Shown piece by piece: positions 1 through 10,752 of a DNA stretch of 22,630 nt; within the stretch, counting starts at the first letter, position 1, and each line of letters opens with the position of its first letter. A program made the translations under genes and the position numbers. Source of the DNA: Plantago elongata (Eukaryota > Streptophyta > Magnoliopsida > Lamiales > Plantaginaceae); NCBI GenBank assembly GCA_036897095.1, contig JAYMSP010002752.1:1-22630 (forward strand), written 5' to 3'. The notes below the pieces were generated by a model that made no database searches, was not told the origin of the DNA, and saw only the letters and a list, made by a program, of their open reading frames with translations.

Positions 1-172
1 AAACCATTCGCTAATTGGTTGGTTTTGTAAACAAGAAAAAAAATGAAATAAAAAAAATTAATCGTAAACTGGGCGACGGATAGGTGGGCGACGGATCGCT
101 GAACTGGGGCGACAGATAAAATTATCCGTCTCCCAGGTTCATCGTTTACAAAATAGAAACGGACGGGTAGTG
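1..172 (-). mobile_element. Probable CACTA-type DNA transposon terminus, running off the left edge
   Basis: Read on the minus strand from 172 leftward, the sequence begins CACTACCCGTCCG, which resembles the CACTA superfamily terminus. Behind it are short subterminal repeats. The unit GGGCGACGGAT occurs at 71-81 and 86-96, a variant GGGCGACAGAT lies at 107-117, and an inverted, diverged copy (ATCCGTCTCCC) lies at about 124-134. Clustered direct and inverted subterminal units beside a CACTA end are characteristic of this superfamily. No transposase coding is visible, and the other terminus and target-site duplication would lie outside the window. An unrelated GC-rich repeat cluster is the alternative. 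Confidence 0.4.
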
Positions 173-417
173 ACAGTACATTCATCCCCAAATTACTTCT
201 CTTCTTCCTCTCTTCTTCTTTAATTCGTCCCAAATGAATTTTGAGTAATTCTTCACAAATTTTGTCAATCTTGGAATCAATTTAAAAATCGATTGACAAG
301 GAGCTCATATTTTCTAACAATTTCGAATTTCATCCGCTATCCACATGCATATTCTTTTGTCCATTTTTATTTTGCAAGGCACTAATTATTATTGTGAGGG
401 TGTGTTCCGGACATTAC
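173..417. other. Intergenic, no gene seen
   Basis: A pyrimidine-rich stretch (about 195-225, CT-rich) and AT-rich sequence separate the probable CACTA end from the first Tourist-like MITE. I see no open frame, RNA gene or repeat here. Confidence 0.5.
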
Positions 418-564
418 GGGCTGATTGGCCAGACATTTAAATTTATCAATTTGGCTCGATGAATAGTGATTTTGCCTAAAATACACTTTAAATACCCCAA
501 TTTTAATTCCATTCAAACACAATTTCATCAAAATCTCCATTCAAATGTCATATCAGTCATTCCC
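418..564 (+). mobile_element. Tourist-like MITE, copy 1 (about 147 bp)
   Basis: The left end reads GGGCTGATTGGCC, of the GGG-N-TG-N-TTGG type seen in PIF/Harbinger (Tourist) MITEs. It is followed by an AT-rich interior with a core CGATGAATAGTGATTT and TAAAATACACTT that recurs at 3303-3460 (inverted) and 19816-19974. The right part carries CATTCAAACACAATTT and CATTCAAATGTC, also shared with the other copies, and ends near CAGTCATTCCC. The right boundary and target duplication are degenerate, so the ends are approximate. No coding capacity. Confidence 0.55.
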
Positions 565-2936
565 TATCACTCCCCTATCACTTGCAAACCAATATATATG
601 ATATTGCATGAACTAGAAATGACATAATCTCATGGGTTTTTGGAATTGGTTGTCCTCATCATCGATGAACATAATAGTCACCACCCACCAAGATATATGA
701 TTACATTGTAGATTAGGATCAATTAATATGGAATTAATTACCTTAATGAGTTTAATAATGATGATGGGAAAATCTGAGGATTGGTAAGCCCAAAATTAGG
801 AAAGTGGTACTAGCTAATGATTAGCCAGGCCACACGGGAAAAGTCATTGTATGTTACAAGGCAGCTTTGTCTTTGGTCAAATAAATCATTGCATTGGAAG
901 ATTAATGTTTTCAATTTATACCACTGGTCGAATCATCAGTTTTGTATCATAAGGTTATCTTTTTCCGGCGACCCCTCACTGTAACAGTGGATTTAAATAT
1001 ATAGTTCACCGAACGGTCAGATGAGTCCCATGAGGTTGATTGCAGTTGCTCCAAGTAAAAAAAAAGTGACCATTTGAATCTTTACATAGATAACAATGGA
1101 TGCAAGAAATAGTCAGTGTCTTTACTAATTTAATTTACATACCATTTCCAAACGAACTCAGACTAATGGGATGGTATTTAAACGAACGGTTTCATAATTA
1201 TCTTACTTTCGAATATTCTAATCCTCGTTACTCTATATACGCATATACTTGAATAAGAATAAAAATCAGTGAAAAATGATGACTAGTTATAATATGCTCA
1301 ATATTGCAGTCATTGTTGTAAATCCTATCAATACAACGACCATTAGTTATTGTGAAAACATACGTACGGTAGAAGTATATGGCATATCTAGGTTAGGGTT
1401 TGCGAAAACTAGTTAGTGTGATCATAACTATCATTAGATAAGCATTTCAGGTGATAGAAAAGTACAACACAGTTGATATATAATCAGTAGATCAGAGGTT
1501 CGAGTCACCTCTATTGTTATAAAAAAATAAAAGAAAATTCCAGGTTCATTAAGAGCCAACATGCTTGTGATGATGTTAATGATAACGGTGATCATGACCG
1601 ATCTAACTATGTACTACTGTAATCACAAAAATAATTAAGAAAAGCAAGTAAGGCATGATATATATAATCATATTGTCTCAACAAGGTGCAAAAGCTAGAA
1701 TTCAACATTATGTCATTTTGTATAATACTACTATTATATTTTTGGGGATTTTGGGATTTTTTTTTTATCTGAGTCATTTTATCGATTCGAAGTGTACGTG
1801 AATGTGAAGAATGCCCCAAAATGATGAAAGGCAGTCGAAATCATGAAAAAACTCAAGTGTTGGATTGTTCAGAGCGTCTTAAGTCTATGTCGTGAGTTAT
1901 CATATATGTATGTAGGGACATTTGTTTTTTAGATGATTAGATTAGAAGTATTATAATAAGGATTGCATTGGTTTTCAAATAAAAATACTTTATACTAGAC
2001 TACTAGTAGAAGATTTTAAAACGTCCAACCATCCAAAAGGATGGCAATTTATTTGGTTCTAGGTTAGAATTGCATGAATAAGCAACGTGTAATTTGTTTT
2101 CATTTTATATATGTTACTCTTCATTTTTCTTAAACGGTAAATCACCTTATACCTCCATAAAAAATTTGCACCTCCTTCTCACCATTTCAATTTTATTTTA
2201 CTACACCATCTTATATCATTCCTTATAAAAGTATTTTCTTATTAGTGGGGAATTGTAAGTGACATTCAACTCAATTCATATTCCTTCAAATCAGTAGTTG
2301 TATAGTTTGACAAAGTCTTGAATTCGTAATGAAAGGAATTGGGTGTGGAATTAAGGGATTGATTGGGATAGAATTTGAGTAGTCTTTTTTAACAGAAATT
2401 AAATTTTTTATATACAAAATGTTCGATTCGAAGGGGTAGATGACGACTCCAACGTTATAACAAATAACCCAAGTTAATGGTTACTCTTTGGTTTGATCCG
2501 ACTATTTTCATTAAAAAGTTTGATTTCCGTTCCCAAAAACTTTAAAAACATAGGGTTGTATGGCATGGTTCGTAGCTAGCTAGCTAGCTTCCCACTAAAG
2601 TCAGCTCGGACCGATGATCAAGGCTCTCCAAAGATGTATTCTATTCAGTACTGCATTATTCTTCATCTTTCAATTTTGTTTAAAAGTCATTAATTATAAC
2701 AAGTCTAATCAGCAGAAATAATAAAAGTCTAATCTTCAAAATGAAAATCAAATCAAATCTTCAGAAAATCTGATTTGTTTCTGCAGATTTGATGTGACGA
2801 ATTAATATAGGCTAGTCTGTTAATCTGCTTTTTTGTCTCTGCTAACGACAACACATTACACAGCCAATAAGTGTTTATTCCAAATTTAATCATCTCTTTA
2901 TCGTCGATTGATCGACAAATTTAGAATGTGTTATTT
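565..2936. other. Intergenic AT-rich spacer, no gene supported
   Basis: Mostly low-complexity AT-rich DNA with frequent stops in all frames. An A/T homopolymer patch lies at about 1755-1767 and a GCTA tandem repeat at about 2573-2590. A short sequence at 1497-1513 (AGAGGTTCGAGTCACCT) looks like a tRNA B-box but has no matching A-box or cloverleaf. At 2354 a TTAAGGGATTGATTGG motif resembles the Tourist-like terminus, but I could not find its partner end. Nothing here justifies a gene call. Confidence 0.5.
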
Positions 2937-2937
2937 T

Positions 2938-3060
2938 TAAATTCAGTTAGTCTGATTCAATTTAACTTATTTATAATTTATATTTTATTTAATTCAGTTG
3001 AATTCAATTTAATTTAATTTAGTCCGGTACAGTACAATTCAGTAAATCTAAGTTGAAGAG
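2938..3060 (+). repeat. CAGTTNAATT-rich dispersed repeat, copy 1
   Basis: This AT-rich segment contains TTATAATTTATATTTTATTT followed by repeated CAGTTGAATTCAATTT-type words and ends with ATTCAGTAAATCTAAGTTGAA. Diverged copies occur inverted at 11441-11530 and direct at 12730-12897, with shorter relatives near 4635 and 11925. The inverted copy shares both the TATAATTTATATTTTA core and the TTTACTGAATT border, which argues for a transposed family and not chance AT richness. The superfamily is unknown. Confidence 0.45.
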
Positions 3061-3302
3061 AACATAGACTTAATCTTCCTGCAATATATGACTGACTTTA
3101 ATATATGTCGGGATCAAATATATACAATTTTTTAGTTTCGAATTCAAATGAAGAAAATTCCATTTCAATTGAATTTTCCTCTAATGAAATTGAAATTTTC
3201 AATTTAAAATAACTCTTTCTGCCTCCTAATCTTGCACGCGGAGTTAATAATCGACATTCATAAAAAATGTTACAACAAAATTCAACTTCACCAATAATTA
3301 TA

Positions 3303-3460
3303 GGGACTGATTGATATAAAATTTGAATGGACATTTAGATGTATTTTAGTAAAATTGTATTTGAAATGAAATTGAAATGGGAGTATTTGAAGTGAATTTT
3401 AGGCCAAATCACTGTTTATCGAGCCAAATATACCGATTTAAATGTTTTCCCAAACATCCC
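3303..3460 (-). mobile_element. Tourist-like MITE, copy 2 (158 bp)
   Basis: On the plus strand the element starts GGGACTGATTGAT and ends TTCCCAAACATCCC, giving imperfect terminal inverted repeats of the GGG-N-TG-N-TTGG type. The bases ATA flank it on both sides (3300-3302 and 3461-3463), a possible 3-bp target duplication. Reverse-complemented, the interior matches copy 1 (TTTGGCTCGAT, then AGTGATTT, then TAAAAT.CACTT). It lies in opposite orientation to the other copies and encodes nothing. Confidence 0.6.
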
Positions 3461-3463
3461 ATA

Positions 3464-6096
3464 TAGTTCTTTATTATTTCATATATGCACTTTCTTTTTT
3501 CTCCACTATATGTCAATGCCACTTGATACTCACTAAACATCTCTATTGCTACTCCCTTTGATATTTAAGTATAACTTTATTTTATATTTTATGTGTGATT
3601 TATAATTAAGTAATATATGATTAAAATTCAATGAACACAATCTCCTTAGAAAATTTGTATGAAAGTAAATAATATTATTTTAAAATTATGATGATATATT
3701 TGACTGTTTATAATAAAATTCGAATTGAAAAAAATTAATTTCATCAATTGTATATTTGTATATAAAAATTCAATTAAATCTGAAAATTTGGATTTTATTC
3801 AAACAGTCGGATGATTATATAAAAGTACAAAATATGGAAATATAGTAGAACGATATTTGGATTGACTAATAGCATCTGCAAATGATTGCTAGTGTCTGCT
3901 TAATTAGCTAAGGCGGTGCGCGCATATACTAGCTAGCCAGCCGCCGCCAATAATTATTCTTGCCATGCACCCGACCTGACCTCACTACCCAATATATATT
4001 CATTTCCATTTTTCTATCCTTCTTTCATTAATTTCTTATCATTTCCTTAAATTAAATCCTTGATAAATCAGATAATTTAACTCTATACGTACAAATATAC
4101 ATACAAGACAAGACACAACTTGTACAACTGAACTGAAATATAATTAGTTTATAAACCCTTTGTAATGACTAATATATCCTTAGTAATTAATTTATTCACG
4201 GATCAAATCATTTTATTCATAAATCTTCTATAAAATTAGAAAGTATCAAAAAATATATTCAGCCGTACAAACAAATCTAACTAAAAATGCAAAAATCTCG
4301 TCAAAAGATTTAAAGAATTTAACAGTAAAATATATTAAAAGTTGGCTGATATTGAATTAATTGAATAAATAAATAAATAATATACTTAATTGATGGAATT
4401 TTTTTTAAATATATAATTGTATATCGTGGTTGTTATGTATCTTAAATTAAGTTACTATAAATAAGTAATATAACATATTTTTATGCGTTGAAAACTATTA
4501 AGAATATAATTTGAACACAATAATGTGAAATACCTAAAATCATTATATTAAATATAAATCTAATAGTTCATAATTTGTTATCTTTTGTTATGTTTAACGA
4601 TTGATATCTCTAATTATTTTTTTTGCGTCCGTTCCTATTGAACTGAACTGAATAAAATTAAATTTAATTGAAGGAGTATTCGATTAAGGAGTATAAATAG
4701 CTAGTTATGGTTTGCTAATTCTCGGTAATAGAAATTAAAGTGGTCACTCCGATCCCTTGCAGACAAAATGGAGAGTTTCAACTCTTGAAGTGGAATGGAT
4801 GGAAACAGACCAGACTAAATTAAATCATGAAGAGAAACTATTTTGTCACGGGATCTGTTTTTCTTCTTGTTTAGATTGGATAATAATTTCACCAACAAAG
4901 TCATCTACATGAATCATGCAAAGCTTGACCATATCACTTGAAACAACTAGCTAGCTATATTCTTCTTTCTACTATATGATGATTGTCAAGACGATTTTCC
5001 TATTTCATGTGTACAAGTTTAATCATGTAGATCAAATTATGAAATTGTACTATTTGTTTTTGCCATATATATACTACTTATATATATTTTTTACGTGGAC
5101 TATATTCACTAAAATGAAGAAACTAATACGTATATTTAGTACAAATTACATACGTCATATTCAAAGTTAATACGATATAATTTCACTTTCTTGTTATTTC
5201 GAGACGGAGTAATACATTATATACGCAAGTATGTATGTGCATCCGAAGATGGTGCGGAAAATAAAATAATAAGAATTTATAATGTCTGGTTGAATATAAT
5301 TGATTCTTAAAAAAAATTGAATAAGTTAATTATATTATAAGATACAATTATGCATACCACGTTGCAGCTCATTGTCTTGTCTTAACCAGAACCATCTTAT
5401 AACTTAATGTCTCAATCACCTTATAACTTAATTTAATGCGGTTGAAGTTCAAAAATTACACACCTCATACATACAACTCAGGTTCATTACCACCAGAACA
5501 TTGAGGGGTCATGTCATATATAATAATTAATGTTATGATGAGAATGATAAAGAAGAGCATGAGTTCGATCATCTCAATAATTGATATGATAACAAAAGCG
5601 TGACCATTCATCACGTCTTCTATGTGTCAAACTTATGACTACTAGCTATGTATGTATGTATGTTATAATTATAGGACGAAGATCGAGAAGAGCGTACCTA
5701 GCTGCCTCTACGACAACGACCACAGCTCCTTCATTCTTCTTCAACTCAACTCAACTCGATCACGCGTAAAATAGGACCATACCCACTTGCATTTATTCGA
5801 CACCCACAACTATACGTCTATACCGAAAATATGAATATCGCACCTCACAACATATTCGTGTCTTTATTGATATGAAATGAAATTCTATCAATGTGAATTA
5901 ATAATATATATACGAGCCGATTCTAAAATGTTTTACGGTTTATATATATATATATACATGACATGCATATATCAAGAATTAAATGTGCTTAGTGATTCAA
6001 TAATTGAGTGATTTTCATCATGGTACGTTCATCATGACTTAATTGGCCCTATATATATAGCATGTATAATTGGCATAATTGCTTGCAATTATTCAA
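3464..6096. other. Intergenic AT-rich spacer, no gene supported
   Basis: Long AT-rich spacer with many short poly-A/T tracts and TATA-like runs. A short CAGTT/AACTG-rich patch at about 4635-4675 resembles the dispersed repeat at 2938. Small tandem GTAT repeats occur near 5648-5662 and an AT dinucleotide run near 5941-5955. The longest open stretch (4976-5170) translates to low-complexity K/Y/F/I-rich sequence with no recognisable domain, and I regard it as chance. Confidence 0.5.
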
Positions 6097-6144
6097 TCAC
6101 ATTTTAATGAGTGTATATAGTCACATTTTAATGAGTGTATATTG
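6097..6144. repeat. Tandem duplication, 24-bp unit x 2
   Basis: The unit TCACATTTTAATGAGTGTAT plus four bases occurs twice back to back (6097-6120 and 6121-6144) with a single difference near the end (ATAG versus ATTG). This is a simple local tandem duplication in non-coding DNA. Confidence 0.85.
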
Positions 6145-7417
6145 TCTTGAATAGTAACAAATGGTTAATTTGCAAGCATGATAGCAATGGTTTATATTAA
6201 TTATTGTTATAATTCATGCATATATATATACTTTCAATATGTCATCTTGTTTTGTTTTTCTTTCTTCAATTAAATAATTTTAGATCTCATTTACCTAACT
6301 ATCTATCTAAGTTGTAATTATTGAACCATTATGGAATAGCCATTACAAGCCGTCGTAGAACTGAAACCATAGATTTGCCGAACCTAGAAATTAAACCGGG
6401 GAATAGTAGACTTTAGAATAATGGACAGCTATACTAGGGAATATTATTAGATCAATTGAGACAATATCGAATCCTCACTTTAATCACTTCATTAAATGAG
6501 TATTAAGGGAAACAGTGTGCTCACAAGAGTTATAAATAAGTAGGATCAAACTCAACTCTTTTAATTTGAGTTTTAACTGGCTCGACTTCATTATTTAAAC
6601 TACATATAAATATATATATACAAAACAATTTAACAAAGTCTTATAAAGTATATCGAGTTGAAGCTCGACTCAATAAAGGGACGAGTTACAACTTAGACTC
6701 GAAGGCTATATGAGAGGTACTACAAGGGTTCTGAAAGAAATACGTACTACGTACATGTTTATAATTATAACCTGAAATATTAGCTTAGCAGGTGATACAC
6801 AGAACTTAAGATGTAGGAACAGAATGAATGGAGGTACGTAAACATATTTGCTTTCCATACTAAACACTTTTTGATTAATATATATTACTTTCAATAATAA
6901 CTTTTAATATACAAAATATCTAAACGATATTAAAATGTGTAGCTAAATGATGATATATGTATTACGAATGAATCTATGATGACCTTTACAAAGTGTGGAA
7001 TGTTTGTCTCCTAAAACCTTATAATATACACCAATATGAATCATACCAAAACCAAAATAAAAGGCTGTCCCTCCATAATCTAATCAATATACGTATTAAA
7101 GAACAACTCGTCATTAAATTATTTAGAATATAATTTAAGTGACACTAACATAACTGAAATTAACTACCTGAAAATTACAACTCAACTCTAATAGTTTGTG
7201 GAATTCTTATAATGAAGATCGACTAAGATAATCATCAAACATCGATAGCTAGACATACACTATAGTTAATTTAAATTGTTTTATAATTATTTTTAATTAC
7301 CAAGTCTAATATATGTTCGGAAAATTTTGAAAGTGAGACTTTGAATAGATTAATAAAGGTCGCAGCATGATTGTATCCTCCAGACAAAATCAATCCGGTA
7401 GTGTCCCCTTCTTCACT
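6145..7417. other. Intergenic spacer with an AGCTCGA/GACTCGA-rich repeat remnant
   Basis: No gene is supported. Between about 6545 and 6705 the sequence is studded with CTCGACT, GAGTTGAAGCTCGACTC and GACTCGAAGG words. They recall the segments at 10960-11060 and 16684-16925 and probably derive from the same decayed dispersed repeat. The rest is AT-rich. The distal part may include HAT14 promoter sequence, but I recognise no specific site before the G-box at 7492. Confidence 0.4.
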
Positions 7418-7442
7418 TAATAATAATAATAATAATAATAAT
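7418..7442. repeat. (TAA)8 microsatellite
   Basis: A perfect TAA trinucleotide run of about eight units lies roughly 130 bp upstream of the TATA box of the HAT14-like gene. Repeats of this kind are often length-polymorphic. Confidence 0.9.
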
Positions 7443-7491
7443 ATTGAAACCAACCAAGACGCACACACGGTCATAAGTATTTATATGGGTT

Positions 7492-7497
7492 CACGTG
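7492..7497 (+). promoter_or_regulatory. G-box (CACGTG) in the HAT14-like promoter
   Basis: A perfect CACGTG palindrome in the context TTCACGTGCC lies about 75 bp upstream of the TATA box and 240 bp upstream of the start codon. G-boxes bind bHLH (including PIF) and bZIP factors, and several HD-Zip II genes are known phytochrome/shade targets. Its functional use here is inference. Confidence 0.5.
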
Positions 7498-7573
7498 CCT
7501 AGCTTTTGTCAACCTTGGAAATTTTTTAAATACTTGTTCAAATAATACTAAATTTCTTTCTAAAATTCATCCA

Positions 7574-7585
7574 TATATATATAAA
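7574..7585 (+). promoter_or_regulatory. TATA box of the HAT14-like gene
   Basis: TATATATATAAA is followed at once by a GCCA tandem run (7587-7600). Transcription would start about 30 bp downstream, near 7610-7620, giving a leader of roughly 120 nt with no upstream ATG before 7739. Confidence 0.6.
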
Positions 7586-7738
7586 GCCAGCCAGCCAGCC
7601 CTTTCCACTAACTAGAACCCTCTCCAATTTCTTTCTTTTACTACAAATTAAAACAACACTAAATTCCATTTCTAAGCTCTTGTAAAAGTAGGTAGCCCAC
7701 TTTTGTTCACATTTTTAGCTTTAGTTTGGTTTGGTTTG

Positions 7739-10233
7739 ATGGAGTTGGGTTTGAGCCTAGGCCATGATGAGGCAAGAAAACCCTTTTCGTTTCTTCAAAG
7801 CTCAACAAAAGTTGTTCTTCTTGATCGGAAGGATGGTTTTTGCATGGATGATGATGAGAGTAGTGAACAAAACAAAGATCATCCACCGGTTCAGCTCGAT
7901 CTCTTGCCCTTCTCTCCGGTTCATCATAGGTCCACCCAGATTATCAGCCCTTCTCCCAACAAGTTTCCTTTCCCTAATTGGCTCAATCAAAAACGTAAGT
8001 TCATTTAAAATTCTTCATCTTTCCTTAATTTAGTTATAATATATGATTGATTGCATGGTAAATTTATTTGTGTTAACTCGTTTTGTTATGGTCGAGTGAG
8101 TATGTTAAAAATGGAAATATTAATGAACAACTCGATCTAGCTAGCTAGTAAAAGGTGTGTTGCTTTATTTCATGCTGGTAATTGTCCTTTTTGGTTTGCT
8201 ACTCGTGAATAATCAAGTTCACCGTCTTAATTTAATTAATTGTACATCGATCGGTATTCTTTTTTTCTTTTTCCATAACTCAAATTTGTGTTGTGTTACG
8301 TCTTGCTACCAAAATAAATTAATAGTCACATGAGATCAGTTAATTTTAGTTGTAGCTAATATAAAATGATGGATACATACTATACTATAGTGTAATTTCT
8401 AATTATCACACTGGCTGCTGCCTAGATGTTGCGCTAGTTTTTTTTTCTTTCACGTAATTATATTTTACAATCAATTTCTTCACCTAAATTTATAGAGTAC
8501 CATTTTCACACTTTGAATTTAATTTTTGGATCTATCCTTGTACTCGCGCGATAATGACTTGTGTCAACCAACTTTTGGTTTATAAATTGAACAGTGGTGG
8601 GTGAATCAGGAAGAGGAACAGAAGGGAACCGGAGACGAGAGGATGTGGAGGAAGGATCATCACCAAACAGTGCAGTTTCGTCGTTTCAGATGGACTTTTC
8701 GATTTTCAGGGGTGGAAAAAGAGATTACAGTAGCATTGGTACCGAAGTTGAGATTGAAATGGATGGAGGTTCAAACTCGAGGGGCAGTGATGACGACGAA
8801 AGTGGTTTGGCTAGGAAGAAATTAAGGCTTACAAAAGACCAGTCTGCTTTTCTTGAAGAAAGTTTCAAACAACATAACACTCTCAACCCTGTAAGTCAAT
8901 TATCAATTCTTAATTTTGACTATTAGTAATGTGATCATCTTTCAAATAAGCATCATCAATTCATCATTACTATTGACTTTAGAACCCAAAAAAAAAAAAA
9001 AAAACCCACCTAATTTAGTCATGAATAGTTCTGCTAGAAATTATACCAAGCTCACAATTCTCAAAATGTGAATTTAATTACTAAAAAAATGATGGACTAG
9101 CTAGCTAGCTAGTTCTACTTTTTATGGATCATTGAGATACAGTATACATATAACATGTGGAATTAAATATCGAAAACAGTTTTTTTTTGACAACATTAAT
9201 CTCATTGAACTTGTTATGTTGTTAATAAAAACTTAGCTCTATGTCAAATCCCATTTGAATATATAGTTCACAGGACATAAGTTTCAATTTTGCCATCATG
9301 TCATTTATATATTAAAGAAAATCTATTTTGTTATATGATAAATTATGCCCTTTTTTTAGTTGTAAATAGTTCACATTGCATGTGAATTAACAGTTTATTT
9401 CCTAGTATTAATGAACTATATACATATCGTCCTTTTTTATCATATTGCAGAAACAAAAGCTTGCTCTTGCAAAGCAGTTGAATCTTCGTCCGCGTCAAGT
9501 TGAAGTGTGGTTCCAAAACAGAAGAGCCAGGTACGAACGTCTATGTTTAGGATGCAAATTATGATTTTCAACAACCACATGATCTAGTAGGGTCGGAGTT
9601 AGAATCACGAAATGTCTAGTGCTCATAAGTATAAATTATCAAAAAACACTGAAAAATAAGTTTTTTTTTATTCTTGTTAATGCAAAGATATGAAAAAAAT
9701 GGTATTCTTATTAATAATTTATCATATATTTGTGCTAAATATGAAGTAAAACAAACACATTTTATAAAAAGAGTAGTGCAAAATTGAAAATTATGATTTG
9801 AAATACACTACAAGCTTTTTTTTAGAAAAATTGGTAGGGCAAGTGCCCAACCTTTGTATTACATACCTCCGCCCCTATGGTCTAGTCAACTATTTTCCGC
9901 TAGATCGGTCTTTTAAGTACATAAAATCTTGATGAAGTACTTAATTGGTGCAGGACAAAGTTGAAGCAGACAGAGGTAGATTGTGAGTATTTAAAGAGGT
10001 GTTGTGAGACACTGACAGAAGAGAATAGGAGGTTACAAAAAGAGCTTCAAGAGTTGAGAGCACTTAAGGCCTCTCAGCCCTTCTATCGCCAACGTCCGGC
10101 CACTACCCTTACCATGTGCCCCTCGTGCGAAAGGGTCGTCACCACCAACACCAACTCCTCTGCAGCCGCCACAGCCACTAACATGGCCACTAAAGTTCCT
10201 TCACTTGATGATGTCCAACATAATACTTGTTGA
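7739..10233 (+). CDS. HAT14: Class II HD-Zip transcription factor, HAT14-like (4 exons, 303 aa)
   Basis: Homeodomain-leucine zipper class II protein: a nuclear DNA-binding factor that dimerises and, in this family, binds CAAT(C/G)ATTG-type sites, usually as a repressor. CDS exons are 7739-7994, 8595-8890, 9451-9530 and 9954-10233. All introns are GT..AG and the frame stays open. The start is the first ATG after the TATA box and gives the family N-terminus MELGLSLG, which contains an LxLxL (EAR-type) repression motif. The homeodomain spans about residues 158-216, with helix 3 VWFQNRRAR at 203-211. The zipper leucines are L224, L231, L238 and L245. The class II CPSCE redox motif is at 266-270. 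Introns after NP|KQK and within RAR|TKLK sit at positions typical of the class. The acidic region DDDES lies just before the homeodomain. At 303 aa it is a little shorter than Arabidopsis HAT14 (about 336 aa), mainly in the linker and C-terminal tail. The HAT14 assignment rests on wording of the homeodomain/zipper and on synteny. Another class II member is less likely. Confidence 0.95.
9588..9877. mobile_element. hAT-type MITE in intron 3 of the HAT14-like gene (290 bp)
   Basis: The element starts TAGGGTCGGAG and ends CTCCGCCCCTA, terminal inverted repeats matching at 10 of 11 positions. The flanks TGATCTAG (9580-9587) and TGGTCTAG (9878-9885) match at 7 of 8 positions. An 8-bp target duplication is the hallmark of the hAT superfamily. 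The interior is AT-rich and non-coding. It makes up about two thirds of the 423-nt intron, so the ancestral intron was probably near 125 nt. Confidence 0.7.
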
Positions 10234-10565
10234 ATCGCTAGCTTATAGAGAGTTCTGTTACGTTAATGACAAATTATGAGAAGAGAATTAAGAATGTAGT
10301 CAACATTTTGGGAGTGCTGATGATGATGGATAATCATTTTGTATGTATATATAGTTGTTGGATTTAGACCATTATAAGTTCATTTTTATGTTTCTGGTCT
10401 AATGATTTTTTGATTTGGAATGGATTGATGGATTTTGTGGGATGATATATGTTTGGAAAGATTTCTAATTTATAGCTCGACTGATTAATGAATTTAATGT
10501 GGTTTAAGACTTGTTCTCTAGGCCTGCATAATCCTAGTATCCTACTTTCAAATGTAGCAATCTGT
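10234..10565 (+). other. Probable 3' UTR and 3' flank of the HAT14-like gene
   Basis: T/G-rich sequence follows the stop codon, with TGTATGTATATATAG near 10340 resembling a plant far-upstream polyadenylation element. No canonical AATAAA is present, which is common in plants. The 3' end cannot be fixed from sequence alone. Confidence 0.35.
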
Positions 10566-10723
10566 AATTTTCAATGATATTGTTAAAAGAAAAAAGAAGG
10601 CAAAAAACATGAGTAGTATGTATCAACACAAACACTCACCTTATGATTTCAAGCCAAAGTCGTGGTAGATGAGATTTTTCAGATTCTTTGCAACCATCAT
10701 TCATGTTACGTACTTTTTTCTCA

Positions 10724-10752
10724 AACACTACTAGAAATGAAATAGTAGTGTT
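10724..10752. repeat. Short perfect inverted repeat with CACTA-like terminus
   Basis: AACACTACTA (10724-10733) and TAGTAGTGTT (10743-10752) are exact reverse complements around a 9-base spacer. The left arm continues as CACTACTAGAAATGA, close to a common plant CACTA terminal sequence. It may be a truncated or collapsed CACTA end, but no second distant terminus was found. Confidence 0.4.

Noticed and set aside
1490..1515. tRNA B-box-like AGAGGTTCGAGTCACCT, possible SINE
   Set aside because: No A-box at the right distance, no cloverleaf, no clear SINE tail or target duplication.
1607..1819. 70-codon minus-strand open frame
   Set aside because: N/Q/S/Y-rich translation typical of AT-rich chance frames, no domain, no promoter or splice context.
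2354..2385. Tourist-like terminus TTAAGGGATTGATTGG
   Set aside because: A matching opposite end and target duplication could not be found within 300 bp on either side.
2573..2590. GCTAGCTAGCTAGCTAGC palindromic run, similar runs at about 8140 and 9097
   Set aside because: A simple tetranucleotide tandem repeat; the palindromic character follows from the unit itself.
4976..5170. 64-codon plus-strand open frame, hydrophobic and K/Y-rich
   Set aside because: Low-complexity composition dictated by AT richness; it could mimic a membrane peptide, but nothing supports expression.
7703..7738. Upstream in-frame extension of the HAT14-like protein
   Set aside because: It begins at TTG, not ATG, and the class II N-terminus MELxLSLG begins exactly at the first ATG (7739).
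10010..10035. Match to the first bases of miR156 (TGACAGAAGAGA) in HAT14 exon 4
   Set aside because: It lies in the codons for the leucine zipper (TLTEENRR), matches only the 5' part in sense orientation, and has no hairpin partner.
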